Source: Rhizobium sp. WYJ-E13 (GTDB taxonomy: Bacteria > Pseudomonadota > Alphaproteobacteria > Rhizobiales > Rhizobiaceae). Taken from it: a DNA stretch of 64,000 nucleotides. The stretch covers positions 2,728,001-2,792,000 of the forward strand of contig NZ_CP076853.1 in NCBI RefSeq assembly GCF_018987265.1, given 5' to 3'. Made by a program: the position numbers and the translations under genes. Below are positions 54,265 to 62,905 of this stretch, piece after piece (the first letter of the stretch is position 1; each line of letters starts with the position of its first letter). The notes under the pieces were generated by a model. The model searched no databases, was not told the DNA's origin, and worked only from the letters and a program-made list of their open reading frames with translations.

Positions 54265-55446
54265 TTAAGGGATTTTCTTCATCACCGGCATGACCAGAGC
54301 TGCGCAGAAAACCAGCACGATTGCGGCGATGACGGTCGGCAGCACGAAATTCCCGGTTCCCTCTGCGATCCAGCCGGCAACGACAGGACCAATGATCTGA
54401 CCGATACCGAAGGCGGCCGTCATCAGCGCCAGGATGCGGCGCGGGCTCTCGGGTGACAGCCGGCGACCGATCTGCAATCCATAGGCGGTGATGGCAAGGA
54501 ACGTTGCGCCGAACAGCGCACCGCCGATCAACGGTGCCACCGAATGCGGCAGTGCCACGGTTGCGAGCACGCCAACAGCCTCGATGATAAGCGCCGCCAC
54601 ATAGACGCCGCCGATCCCGAGGACGCGCACGAAGGGCTTCCAGATGAACAGCGCTACCGTCGCCGTCAGTCCCGCAATGAACCAGCAGAGGAATTCAACG
54701 ATCGGCCCCGAGGCGCTCATTCGGGCGATGGCGACGAGAAAGGTTGCGGTGATGACGTAGCCGAAACCGAAAAGCCCGTAGGACAGCGTCAGCAGGACCA
54801 TCGGCCGGCTCCAGATGAGATCAGGCTCCTTCGCCTTGCCCGTATGTACCGGCGCCTTCGGCAGCAATGCCCAGACGATGACGAGGCTGACCAGGCAGAA
54901 GAGTGAGCCGCCGATCCAGTCCGCGCGCCAGCCGCCGGCCGCATCGTCAAAGACATAACCCAGCGCAAGCACCATGACGGAGGAAATCGCGATCCCCGCC
55001 CCCGGCCCGCCGAAATGCGTCGCCTGAACGTGATCATTGTCTGCAGCGGCCCCGTGGCTCAGCACGATTGCCGAACTGAAGACCAGCGTGAAGGCGCTTG
55101 CAACGCCAGCGAGGAAGCGGATGACCGCAAAGAGCATCACCGAGTCCGTCGCCGCCATGGCGGCAAGCAGGATTGCGGTCGCCAGCAGCGAAAGAAGCGC
55201 CACCAGCCGCTCGCGCCCCGCCGCCCAGCCATAGGCAGCAAGGACCGCACCGACGAGGTAGCCGACAAAATTGGCGGAAGCGATGAAACCCGCGTCGGCA
55301 GCCGATAGCGGCACGCCGACCATCATTCCCGGCAGGATCGGGGTGAAGGAAAAACGCCCGAAGCCCATCGCCGCCGCCATGGCGAGGGCGCCTGCAAGCG
55401 CTGTGGTGGGGAGATTGACCGGGCGGTCGTCATTGGGAGCCAACAT
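54265..55446 (-). CDS. YbfB/YjiJ family MFS transporter
   Basis: 393 residues, twelve hydrophobic helices of the major facilitator superfamily. N-terminal AMAAAMGFGRFSFTPILPGMM is the signature of the YbfB/YjiJ group, followed by a loop with AGRERLVALL and a second half with FWKPFVRVLGIGGVYVAAL. The transported substrate is unknown for this family. It is divergent from the PadR regulator at 55608, which could control it. Confidence 0.87.
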   Translation of the reverse strand: MLAPNDDRPVNLPTTALAGALAMAAAMGFGRFSFTPILPGMMVGVPLSAADAGFIASANFVGYLVGAVLAAYGWAAGRERLVALLSLLATAILLAAMAATDSVMLFAVIRFLAGVASAFTLVFSSAIVLSHGAAADNDHVQATHFGGPGAGIAISSVMVLALGYVFDDAAGGWRADWIGGSLFCLVSLVIVWALLPKAPVHTGKAKEPDLIWSRPMVLLTLSYGLFGFGYVITATFLVAIARMSASGPIVEFLCWFIAGLTATVALFIWKPFVRVLGIGGVYVAALIIEAVGVLATVALPHSVAPLIGGALFGATFLAITAYGLQIGRRLSPESPRRILALMTAAFGIGQIIGPVVAGWIAEGTGNFVLPTVIAAIVLVFCAALVMPVMKKIP

Positions 55447-55545
55447 GGCCCCGTTTATCGCGCTGCAGCATGGCCGTCACAAGTGACTAATTCTGATGAG
55501 TTCTTCAATTTCACGAACAGATTTTTGGCATTGCCTCTTGAATGA

Positions 55546-55561
55546 TATATCTTAAGATATA
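55546..55561. promoter_or_regulatory. Palindromic operator upstream of the padR gene
   Basis: TATATCTTAAGATATA is a perfect 16-base palindrome, 47 bases before the padR start and 100 bases from the divergent MFS gene. AT-rich palindromes of this size are typical PadR-type operators. Confidence 0.65.
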
Positions 55562-55607
55562 CATTTACGACATAGTGAGCGATACATCGGAACCGAAGGA
55601 GCAAATC

Positions 55608-56225
55608 ATGAGAGGTTTTCGCGGTGGATTCGTCGGTGAGGCGATGCGCATGGGAATGGGCCGCAGGTTTTCTGCCGGCGAGTTGCAGACGATCCTGCTG
55701 GCGCTTCTGGAAGAGCGTCCAAGCCACGGTTATGAACTGATCAAGACGCTGGAGGAGCGCTCCGGCGGCTTCTATGTGCCGAGCCCGGGCGTCATCTATC
55801 CGGCCCTCACCTATCTGGAAGAGACCGGACTGGCGGAAGTGGAAAACGAAGGGACGAAGAAGCTCTACAAAATCACGGAGGCCGGCCGCCGGAAGGTGGA
55901 AGAAAACCGCGACATGATCGACCAGACGCTTGCCAAGCTGGAACGCATTGCCGAAGGCATGGCCTTCGTTAACCGCATGTTCGATCCCGACCAACCCCAG
56001 GGCGGCGGGGGCCGCGGTGGCCACGGCCATCGGCGTCGTGACCACGAGGACGATGAATTCGGCCGCGACCACAGCAACGTCCATGCCGCACGCCAGCTGC
56101 TGCGCTCCGCCCTGCGCATGCGCCATCCCTGGTCAACAAGCGAGGCTGCCAGGATTTCCGGGATTCTGGAGCGTGCAGCCATGGAGATCCTGCAGGGCGG
56201 CAAGACCGACCCGCATCAGGACTAA
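55608..56225 (+). CDS. PadR family regulator with His-rich linker
   Basis: 205 residues. PadR winged helix (about 22-95) with LQTILLALLEERPSHGYELI and YPALTYLEETGLAE, then helices to about 125. Residues 129-159 are Gly/His/Arg/Asp rich, with His139, 141, 146, 155 and 159 (GGHGHRRRDHED). This suggests metal binding, perhaps a metal-dependent repressor. AAGGAG lies upstream of ATG 55608, while the frame extends to 55542 over the palindrome. Divergent from an MFS transporter. Ligand and regulon unknown; metal sensing is inference. Confidence 0.83.
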   Translation: MRGFRGGFVGEAMRMGMGRRFSAGELQTILLALLEERPSHGYELIKTLEERSGGFYVPSPGVIYPALTYLEETGLAEVENEGTKKLYKITEAGRRKVEENRDMIDQTLAKLERIAEGMAFVNRMFDPDQPQGGGGRGGHGHRRRDHEDDEFGRDHSNVHAARQLLRSALRMRHPWSTSEAARISGILERAAMEILQGGKTDPHQD

Positions 56226-56264
56226 CGTCGCTTAAGCGAATGGCGACCGAAGTCGCCGCCCCAG

Positions 56265-56861
56265 TCAGTCCTCGACCTTCAGGAGACCGCTTGCCAGGGA
56301 TCGGAATGCTTCGACGACATTCGCCAAAACGGCATGAGGATCAGCCGCTGCGGCGATCCAGAGTGCCGCGCTGAGCGACGCTCCGTTGAGCAGGCGGGCC
56401 GCAGCCTCCGCATCGACGGATCTGACAGTCCCTTCGTCGATCAGCGCCTGCATGGTCTGGGTCGTCGTGCGAAGGCAGGCATTCTGGCTCGGCCATTGCG
56501 AGGGATCACCCAGCACGGCCGGTCCGTCAAGCAACATGATACGCTGGATTTCCGGCTCCAGAGCCATTTCGATATAGGCGGTATATTCCGCCAGAAGGCC
56601 GAGCCAGGTCGTCTCGGCCCGGTCCCGCTCGATGCGTAACCGCTCGCCCATCTCCGCGTCGATCTGGTCGATCACGGCCTGTAGCAGGCCCTTCTTGTCG
56701 CCAAAATTATGATAGAGCGCGCCACGCGTCAGACCGACATCGGCGGTCAGATCATCCATGGAGGCCGCCGCATAGCCCCTGACTGCGAAGGCTTTCCGGG
56801 CGGCCTGAATGAGCTTTGCCCGCGTCTGCTCCATCATCTGTGTCCGGGTTCTTGCGGTCAT
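56265..56861 (-). CDS. TetR family repressor
   Basis: 198 residues. HTH at about residues 10-56: LIQAARKAFAVRGYAAASMDDL, then LTRGALYHNFGDKKGLL, then a helical ligand-binding domain. GGAG lies eight bases before ATG 56861. Three operator-like repeats lie between it and the divergent RidA gene and overlap both promoters, so it probably represses itself and RidA. The natural ligand is unknown. Confidence 0.9.
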   Translation of the reverse strand: MTARTRTQMMEQTRAKLIQAARKAFAVRGYAAASMDDLTADVGLTRGALYHNFGDKKGLLQAVIDQIDAEMGERLRIERDRAETTWLGLLAEYTAYIEMALEPEIQRIMLLDGPAVLGDPSQWPSQNACLRTTTQTMQALIDEGTVRSVDAEAAARLLNGASLSAALWIAAAADPHAVLANVVEAFRSLASGLLKVED

Positions 56862-56879
56862 CACGATCTCCAAAATTCA

Positions 56880-56946
56880 CATACGCGCCGTATGCGTATT
56901 GACATACACGGCGTATCTCCTGATATATTCACATACGGAGCGTATA
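56880..56946. promoter_or_regulatory. Triple operator and overlapping divergent promoters, tetR/ridA
   Basis: Three 15-base boxes share CATACxCxxCGTATx: CATACGCGCCGTATG (56880-56894), CATACACGGCGTATC (56903-56917) and CATACGGAGCGTATA (56932-56946). The plus-strand promoter TTGACA (56899-56904), 17 bases, GATATA (56922-56927) and the minus-strand promoter TTGATA, 17 bases, TATATC overlap these boxes. Confidence 0.82.
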
Positions 56947-57053
56947 TCAATTGCAGCTCCGCATGACGGGCAAGCCCCGTATCCACGAATGCTTTCCCTC
57001 TCGCGACGAACGCGTGTTCGGCGATGGGTCCCTTTTGTCTACAGGAGAAAACA

Positions 57054-57452
57054 ATGACCAAGCGTGACGCGATCTTCCCAGCCGGCCGGCAGGCGCTCTA
57101 TGAAATCAACCGCTATTCCGCGGCAATCCGCTCCGGAGACCTGCTCTTCGTCTCCGGCCAGGTCGGCAGCCGTGAGGACGGCTCGCCCGAGCCCGATTTC
57201 GCAAGGCAGGTGCAGCTTGCCTTCGACAATCTGAAAGCCGTGCTGGCGGCTGCCGGCGCCACATTCGACGACGTCGTCGATGTCACGAGCTTCCATACCG
57301 ATCCCGAAGCACAGTGGCAGATCATCTCGGATATCAGAATGAAGGAAATCGGCGAGGCGCCCTATCCGAACTGGACGGCTATCGGTGTAAACTGGCTAGC
57401 CGGCTTCGATTTCGAGATCAAGGTCATCGCCCGCCTGCCGCAGGCGGCCTGA
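57054..57452 (+). CDS. RidA/YjgF family protein
   Basis: 132 residues. Rid-family enzyme that hydrolyses reactive enamine/imine intermediates. Core blocks YSAAIRSGDLLFVSGQVGS, FDNLKAVLAAAGATFDDVVDVT and YPNWTAIGVNWLAGFDFEIKV. The catalytic Arg of canonical RidA (near position 105) is not obvious here (EAPYPNWTAIGV has none), so it is a Rid-subfamily member of unknown substrate. AGGAG before ATG 57054. Under control of the TetR boxes. Confidence 0.87.
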   Translation: MTKRDAIFPAGRQALYEINRYSAAIRSGDLLFVSGQVGSREDGSPEPDFARQVQLAFDNLKAVLAAAGATFDDVVDVTSFHTDPEAQWQIISDIRMKEIGEAPYPNWTAIGVNWLAGFDFEIKVIARLPQAA

Positions 57453-57462
57453 AGCAAAACAC

Positions 57463-57493
57463 GAGCGCCGCGCGCAAGGCGCATGCGGCGCTC
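57463..57493. terminator. Hairpin between RidA and GreA-family genes
   Basis: GAGCGCCGC (57463-57471) and GCGGCGCTC (57485-57493), perfect 9-base arms. It ends at the stop codon of the converging greA-like gene. No T run; it may shape both 3' ends. Confidence 0.55.
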
Positions 57494-57975
57494 TATGAAA
57501 TTCTGATCACCTCAAGTTCCTGGTCGCCGACAGTGACGACATCTCCAACGGCCTTGCCCACGAGGAGCCGAGCGACCGGCGCAACATAGGAAATCGACCC
57601 GGCTTTCGGATCGGCCTCGTCCTCTCCGACGATGCGATAGGTCTGTACCCGCCCGTCATCACGGCTGAAGGTGACCGTGCTTCCGAAGGCCACCACGTCG
57701 GTCGTTCTCGGGTCGGCAACCAGTTGCGCCGTGCGGACGCGTTCGACGATATAACGCAAGTCGCGCAGAGGATTGGCCTGCTGCCGCCGCCGTTCGTTGA
57801 CGTCTTCGATCCTGCTCGCAGCCTCATAGGCCTGGCGCGCGTCCTGCGCCTGCAGTTCAAGTGCCTTCAGCCCGGCCTCCGTCACGAGGTTGGGATGCGG
57901 CGAAATCGGCCGGTCGGGCAGCAGCGTTTCCGCTGCGGTTTCGGCACTCTCTTCCTTGGTAAAGGCAACAGCCAT
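57493..57975 (-). CDS. GreA/GreB family elongation factor
   Basis: 160 residues. C-terminal Gre domain (about 85-160) with VVAFGSTVTFSRDDGRVQTYRIVGEDEADPKAG shortened pattern and SYVAPVARLLVGKAVGD, and an N-terminal coiled coil (about 35-80, LELQAQDARQAYEAASRIED). Gre proteins insert the coiled coil in the RNA polymerase secondary channel to stimulate cleavage of backtracked RNA. This looks like a divergent paralogue rather than the main GreA, because the coiled coil tip differs. GGAGG precedes ATG 57975. Downstream of map on the same strand. Confidence 0.86.
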   Translation of the reverse strand: MAVAFTKEESAETAAETLLPDRPISPHPNLVTEAGLKALELQAQDARQAYEAASRIEDVNERRRQQANPLRDLRYIVERVRTAQLVADPRTTDVVAFGSTVTFSRDDGRVQTYRIVGEDEADPKAGSISYVAPVARLLVGKAVGDVVTVGDQELEVIRIS

Positions 57976-58006
57976 CTCGACCTCCAACAGCGAGGGGAAA
58001 TACCCC

Positions 58007-58756
58007 TCAAGCCGCCAACGTCAGAATAATCGGCCCGTTGCGGGTTGCAACGACTGTGTGCTCGTACTGCACCGTCGGGGCTTGGGGATCGGCATAGAGC
58101 GTCCAGGCGTCATCGCCGCCTTCTGCCCATGTTGCCCCGAGCGACAGGAACGGCTCGACGGTAAAAACGAGGCCTTCCGTCATCATGCGCCGCTCGGACG
58201 GATCGGGCCAGGTGGAAAGCTCGGCCGGCTCCTCATGCAGCGAGCGGCCGACGCCGTGGCTGGCGAGATTGGCAACGAGCGTATAGCGGTTCTTCTGGGC
58301 AAAGGCGCCGACGGCATTGCCGATCTTCGCCAGCGGCTCGCCGGCCTTGATCTGGTTGAGGCCGACCCACAGCGCCCGCCGGCCGTCCCGGCACAGCTTC
58401 TCGATCTTCGACTTCACCGGCGGCACGGCGAAAGAGGCGCCGGTATCGGCAAAGAAACCGTCCTTTTCGGCCGAAACGTCGATATTGACAAGGTCTCCCG
58501 GCCGGATGACACGCGGACCGGGAATGCCGTGGGCAATTTCCTCGTTGACGCTGATGCAGGTCGCGCCTGGAAACTGGTAGCAGAATTCAGGTGCCGAGCG
58601 CGCGCCGGCATCTTCCAGAACCTTGCGGCCGATCTGGTCGAGTTCGAGCGTCGTCATGCCCGGCTCCATCGCCGCCGCCATTACCTGTATGGCGTTGGCA
58701 CAGATGCGGCCGATATCCTTGAGCTTGGTAAGTTCCTCGTCGTTCTCGATAACCAT
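58007..58756 (-). CDS. map: Methionine aminopeptidase type I
   Basis: 249 residues. Removes N-terminal Met from new proteins. Metal ligands are seen in VNIDVSAEKDGFFADTGASF (two Asp), HGVGRSLHEEP (His) and FTVEPFLSLG (Glu) plus Glu near EHTVVATRNG. ATG 58756. Lies 31 bases before the GreA-family gene. The upstream LLM oxidoreductase ends 40 bases before its start on the same strand, so they may share a transcript. Confidence 0.95.
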   Translation of the reverse strand: MVIENDEELTKLKDIGRICANAIQVMAAAMEPGMTTLELDQIGRKVLEDAGARSAPEFCYQFPGATCISVNEEIAHGIPGPRVIRPGDLVNIDVSAEKDGFFADTGASFAVPPVKSKIEKLCRDGRRALWVGLNQIKAGEPLAKIGNAVGAFAQKNRYTLVANLASHGVGRSLHEEPAELSTWPDPSERRMMTEGLVFTVEPFLSLGATWAEGGDDAWTLYADPQAPTVQYEHTVVATRNGPIILTLAA

Positions 58757-58796
58757 AGACCCGTTCCGGTTTCACCCGAGAGCGACAGGCTCTTCG

Positions 58797-59858
58797 TCAA
58801 GCGGTGGATTTCGCGTCTTCGGAAGTCCCAGTCAATGCCTTTCTGACGATCGGCGCCACTTTTGTACCGTAAAGTTCGATTCCGCGCATGATCTGGTCGT
58901 GCGGCATCTGGCCGATCGCCATCTGCAGCAGGAAGCGGTCGTTGCGGAAAACCTTGTGGGCGGCAATGATCTTCTCGGCAACCAGTTCCGGATCGCCGAG
59001 GAAGAGATTTCCGGTCGGGCCGCGCGACATGTCGAAATGTGCCCGGCTCGTCGGTCCCCAGCCGCGCTCGCGGCCGATGCGGTTCATTACTTCGGCCTGC
59101 GGACCGTAGAACTGGTCGGCCGCGGCCTCCGTCGTATCGGCAATGAAACCGTGAACGTTGATGCTGGTCTTCAGCTTCGTCGCATCCTGCCCCGCCCGGC
59201 GGGCCGCTTCCCGATAGAGATCGAACAGCGGCGCAAAGCGCGGATATTCCCCACCGATGATCGCAAGCGCCACTGGCAAGCCAAGAGCACCGGCGCGCGC
59301 CGCCGACTGCGGCGTACCGCCCACCGCAATCCACAGCGGCAGCTGATCCTGCAGCGGCCGCGGATAAACGCCGCGGCCGTGGATCGGCGCGCGCAGCGCG
59401 CCCTTCCAGTCGACCACTTCGTTGTCGCGCAGAGCCAGAAGAAGATCGAGTTTTTCCTCGAACAGCTGGTCGTAATCTTCGAGATTGTAGCCAAAGAGCG
59501 GGAAGGATTCGATGAAGGAGCCGCGCCCCGCCATGATCTCGGCACGGCCGTTGGAAATCAGGTCGAGCGTCGCAAACTGCTGGAACACCCGCACCGGATC
59601 GTCCGAAGAGAGAACCGTGACGGCGCTGGTGAGACGAATAGTCTTGGTCTTCGTCGCGGCGGCAGCAAGTGCGACCACCGGCGCGGAGGCCACATAATCG
59701 GGTCGATGATGTTCGCCGAGCCCAAAGACATCGAGCCCGACCTGATCGGCAAGCTCGATCTCCTCGATCAGATGCTTGATCCGCTCGGCCGCTTCCACTC
59801 CCTTGCTGCGGGAAGCGTTCGGATTCACGTCTGCAAATGTATAAAGGCCCAGTTCCAT
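58797..59858 (-). CDS. LLM class flavin-dependent oxidoreductase
   Basis: 353 residues. Bacterial luciferase-like barrel, FMN-dependent. N-terminal [10 protein letters not shown], then [26 protein letters not shown] and [27 protein letters not shown] in shortened form, [20 protein letters not shown]. The group includes alkanal monooxygenases and related enzymes; the substrate is unknown. ATG 59858 has AGGGTG upstream; the open frame extends to 59963 without a good start. Upstream of map. Confidence 0.9.
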   Translation of the reverse strand: MELGLYTFADVNPNASRSKGVEAAERIKHLIEEIELADQVGLDVFGLGEHHRPDYVASAPVVALAAAATKTKTIRLTSAVTVLSSDDPVRVFQQFATLDLISNGRAEIMAGRGSFIESFPLFGYNLEDYDQLFEEKLDLLLALRDNEVVDWKGALRAPIHGRGVYPRPLQDQLPLWIAVGGTPQSAARAGALGLPVALAIIGGEYPRFAPLFDLYREAARRAGQDATKLKTSINVHGFIADTTEAAADQFYGPQAEVMNRIGRERGWGPTSRAHFDMSRGPTGNLFLGDPELVAEKIIAAHKVFRNDRFLLQMAIGQMPHDQIMRGIELYGTKVAPIVRKALTGTSEDAKSTA

Positions 59859-60055
59859 GATCGGCACCCTGTTAAACTTAAGCCCGGAGATAAGGATGCG
59901 GCGAGTGAAGAGCAAACAGAAATTCTGGAACGATATCTTCGAGAAAATCGATAGTCTGAGCACCCCCGGCAGTGCCGCGCTTCGACAAGAATGCCCATGA
60001 TCGGCATAGGCTGATAGTCGTCCATCGCGCGCTCAATTGCATTGCGCAATATACC

Positions 60056-61318
60056 CTACGGTTTTGCGGCTGGTTGCGCCGCATCTTCCTGCATCTTGTC
60101 GATCTGCCGGCGGATATGGGCAGCTTCCGCCGCCGAATGGGCAAGCGCAATGGCGCGGTCGAAGGCGAGGCGCGCCGGCGCGATGCGCCCGAGCTGCTTC
60201 AGCAGATTGCCGCGCAGACCATGGTAGTAGAAATAGCCGTCGAGCTTCTCATCGAGCTGCTCGATAAGATTGAGCGCCTCCTGCGGGCCATTCAGCTTTG
60301 AGACCACGACGGCTCGGTTGAGCGTCACCACGGGCGAGGGCTGGACACGTTCCAGCGCGCGGTAGAGGAGATCGATTTCCACCCAGTCGGTATCCTCAGC
60401 CCGCTTGGCACGCGAATGGACGGCAGCAATTGCCGCCTGCAGCTGGTAGGGACCGGGCCTGCGGTGACGCAGCGCCTTGTCGAGCAGCGCCAGCGCCTCG
60501 TTGATGAAGGGCTGGTTCCAGAGCGAGCGGTCCTGATCCTCGAGCAGCACGATCTCCCCTTCGGGGCTGAAGCGCGCCTGACGGCGGGAAATCTGTAGGA
60601 GCATCAGGGACAGCAGCCCCATCAGCTCCGGCTCGGCGGGGAAGATATGCAGCATCAGCCGCGCCAGCCGGATCGCCTCGTCGCTGAAGGCTGCCGCCTC
60701 CTGCTCCGGATCGGCCTGGCTGTAGCCCTCGTTGAAGATCAGATAGATCATCGTGCTGACGATCGTCAGACGCTCGGCCCTCTCCTGTGGGCTCGGCGTT
60801 TCAAAGGGCACGCCGGCCTTCGCCACCCGCGCCTTGGCGCGCGTGATGCGTTGTTCCATGGCGGTTTCGGATACGAGGAAGGCACGGGCGATCTGCGAGA
60901 CCGACAGGCCGGAGACGATGCGCAGAGCCAGCGCGATCTGCTGCGTGGCAGGCAGGTCCGGATGGCAGCAGATGAAGAGCAGCCGCAGGATGTCGTCGCG
61001 ATAGTGGGAATCGTCCAGCCGATCGGCAATATCGCTTTCGGCATCCTCCCTATCCGAAATCTGATCCTCGTCCGGCAGCGCCTGGATCTTCACGCGCTTG
61101 CGCACCGCATCGATGCCGCTGTTGCGGCCGACGAAGATCAGCCAGGCCGTCGGATCGCGTGGCGGCCCCTTTTCCGGCCATGTCCGGATAGCCCGCAGGC
61201 ACGCCTCCTGAAACGCCTCTTCCGCAGTATCGAGATTGCGGAAATAGCGCAGAAGCGCGCCGAGCGCCTTCGGCCGGGCCGAGGCAAGCGCGAGGTCGAT
61301 CCAGGCAATGTCTGTCAT
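60056..61318 (-). CDS. ECF sigma factor, ECF42-type with C-terminal TPR-like extension
   Basis: 420 residues. N-terminal sigma-70 region 2 (about 10-75, FRNLDTAEEAFQEACLRAIRTW), region 4 (about 110-170, IALALRIVSGLSVSQIARAF) and a 250-residue helical C-terminal extension (TPR-like), typical of the ECF42 group. No anti-sigma factor is adjacent; ECF42 members are paired with a DGPF protein, here at 61315-61689, and the two genes overlap by four bases. Such sigma factors usually control their own DGPF partner through a promoter with TGTCGA/CGTC boxes, which is present upstream of the DGPF gene. Signal unknown. Confidence 0.92.
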   Translation of the reverse strand: MTDIAWIDLALASARPKALGALLRYFRNLDTAEEAFQEACLRAIRTWPEKGPPRDPTAWLIFVGRNSGIDAVRKRVKIQALPDEDQISDREDAESDIADRLDDSHYRDDILRLLFICCHPDLPATQQIALALRIVSGLSVSQIARAFLVSETAMEQRITRAKARVAKAGVPFETPSPQERAERLTIVSTMIYLIFNEGYSQADPEQEAAAFSDEAIRLARLMLHIFPAEPELMGLLSLMLLQISRRQARFSPEGEIVLLEDQDRSLWNQPFINEALALLDKALRHRRPGPYQLQAAIAAVHSRAKRAEDTDWVEIDLLYRALERVQPSPVVTLNRAVVVSKLNGPQEALNLIEQLDEKLDGYFYYHGLRGNLLKQLGRIAPARLAFDRAIALAHSAAEAAHIRRQIDKMQEDAAQPAAKP

Positions 61319-61689
61319 GATGCGATCTCTCCCGGCCTGAACGTGTAGAACGGCCGTATTTCGTAAGAGGTGGAACCCGGATTGACCGCCGAAAGCTGTT
61401 TCGAGAAGGCGATCGCCTCATCCAGCGTTTCGAAATCAACCGTATAGAAGCCGAGAAGCGCCTCTTTCGTTTCCGCAAACGGACCATCGACAACGAAGGC
61501 CTCGTCCCTGCCCTTGCGCACGGTCGCTGCGGTCGTCGTCGGCATCAGCCGGCCGGTCGGGCCGAGCTTGCCGGCAGCGGCAAGCGGCTCGATCACGGCA
61601 TGGAGATTTCCCATGACGGCAGCCTCTTCCTCCTCGGTCCAGGCAAAAACGGTTTCCTCATTGGCGTAGCAAAGGATTGCGTAGAGCAT
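61315..61689 (-). CDS. DGPF/YCII-related protein
   Basis: 124 residues. YCII-like fold with the characteristic motif VVDGPFAETKEALLGF. Partner gene of the ECF42 sigma factor, with which it overlaps by four bases (ATGA). DGPF proteins are conserved in such clusters; their role is unknown, perhaps a metabolic or detoxification function. GAGGAG precedes ATG 61689. Confidence 0.93.
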   Translation of the reverse strand: MLYAILCYANEETVFAWTEEEEAAVMGNLHAVIEPLAAAGKLGPTGRLMPTTTAATVRKGRDEAFVVDGPFAETKEALLGFYTVDFETLDEAIAFSKQLSAVNPGSTSYEIRPFYTFRPGEIAS

Positions 61690-61710
61690 CGGTAACTCCT
61701 CTTTCCGAAT

Positions 61711-61737
61711 GACGAAGGAGTAACCGTTTGGCCGACA
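61711..61737 (-). promoter_or_regulatory. Putative ECF42-dependent promoter
   Basis: On the minus strand TGTCGG (61732-61737), 17 bases, CGTC (61711-61714), resembling the ECF42 promoter TGTCGA...CGTC reported in Streptomyces. It lies 21 bases before the DGPF start. This would make the module autoregulated. Confidence 0.6.
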
Positions 61738-61893
61738 GGCCGCATCAAAAAATTACGATTGGGAAAATCAGTGAATCTGATCGAAGCGCTGCGGTTAGCC
61801 TATGACGGGGCTCCGAAATCCACGCCATCGAGTTGCCTAATTTGGCCCTGAGAGCTGTCGGCGCTTTCCATCACTTTTCCATTCGAGACCCCC

Positions 61894-62856
61894 GTGAACA
61901 AATCTCAGAAACTTCTCGCGGCGCTTACCACCCTTGTATTGTCGACACAGGCTGTCCATGCCGCTTCCAACCCGGAAAACTTTCTCTATATGGGTTCCGG
62001 CGACCTCGCAGCCGCAAAGGCGAAACTCGCCCGGCCGGATATCGGCGGCGTGCAGGTTGTCTATAACTGGAAGAGCCTGGAAACGGCGAAGGGCCAGTAT
62101 GATTTTTCGGCGATCGAGCAGGACCTGGCCATCGCCAGAAGTCTGAACAAGAAGATGTTCATCCAGGTGCAGGACCGCTTCTTCAATCCGAAGGCGCGCA
62201 ACATCCCCGACTATATGCTGACCGAACCGGAATATGATGGCGGCCTGACCCCGCAATTCGATAATCCCGGAGAAAACAAGCCAGTCGGTTCCGGCTGGGT
62301 CGCTCAGCAATGGAACCCGGCGGTTCGCACCCGCTACCAGGCGCTGTTAAAGGCGCTCGCCGAAAAGTTCGACGGCCAGGTCTACGGCATCAACTTGCCG
62401 GAAACCTCCATCGACCTCGATCCCAAGCATGAACCAAACGGTTTCTCCTGCGACGCCTATTTCTCCGCCGAGATGGAAAACCTTGCCTTCGCCCGCAAGG
62501 CCTTCGAAAAGTCGCTGGTCGTGCAATATGTGAACTTCTGGCCCTGCGAATGGGAGAACGACCACAACTATATGGGCCGCCTCTTCGATTTCGCCGAAAA
62601 GAACAATGTCGGCCTCGGCGGCCCCGATATCGTGCCGAACCGCAAGGCGCAGATGAAGAACTCTTATCCCTTCTTCAACAAGTACAAGGGCAAGCTCAGC
62701 TATGTCGGCCTCGCAGTGCAGGAGCCGACGCTGACCTACAGGAACCCCGCGACCAAGAAGCCCTTCACCAAGGAAGAGTTCACCGCCTTCGCAAAGGACT
62801 ATCTCGGCGCCGACGTGATCTTCTGGAGCATGGCAACGCCTTGGCTGAAGAAATGA
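61894..62856 (+). CDS. Secreted glycoside-hydrolase-like TIM-barrel protein
   Basis: 320 residues with a signal peptide (1-23, QAVHAA). The core resembles clan GH-A glycosidases: GVQVVYNWKSLETAKGQYDF (beta strand and first helix), MFIQVQDRFF, then GINLPETSID with Glu170 in the acid/base position and LAVQEPTLTY with Glu277 in the nucleophile position. I do not recognise the exact family. GTG 61894 has no clear Shine-Dalgarno, but the encoded signal peptide is good. Possible role in wall or exopolysaccharide trimming; function inferred only from fold. Confidence 0.68.
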   Translation: MNKSQKLLAALTTLVLSTQAVHAASNPENFLYMGSGDLAAAKAKLARPDIGGVQVVYNWKSLETAKGQYDFSAIEQDLAIARSLNKKMFIQVQDRFFNPKARNIPDYMLTEPEYDGGLTPQFDNPGENKPVGSGWVAQQWNPAVRTRYQALLKALAEKFDGQVYGINLPETSIDLDPKHEPNGFSCDAYFSAEMENLAFARKAFEKSLVVQYVNFWPCEWENDHNYMGRLFDFAEKNNVGLGGPDIVPNRKAQMKNSYPFFNKYKGKLSYVGLAVQEPTLTYRNPATKKPFTKEEFTAFAKDYLGADVIFWSMATPWLKK

Positions 62857-62866
62857 CAAGAACAGT

Positions 62867-62888
62867 CAGGCGGCCGCCAAGCCGCCTG
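62867..62888. terminator. Hairpin between converging genes
   Basis: CAGGCGGC (62867-62874) and GCCGCCTG (62881-62888) with a 6-base loop. T run absent on both sides. Confidence 0.5.
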
Positions 62889-62905
62889 CCACAGCTCCCC
62901 CTGAC

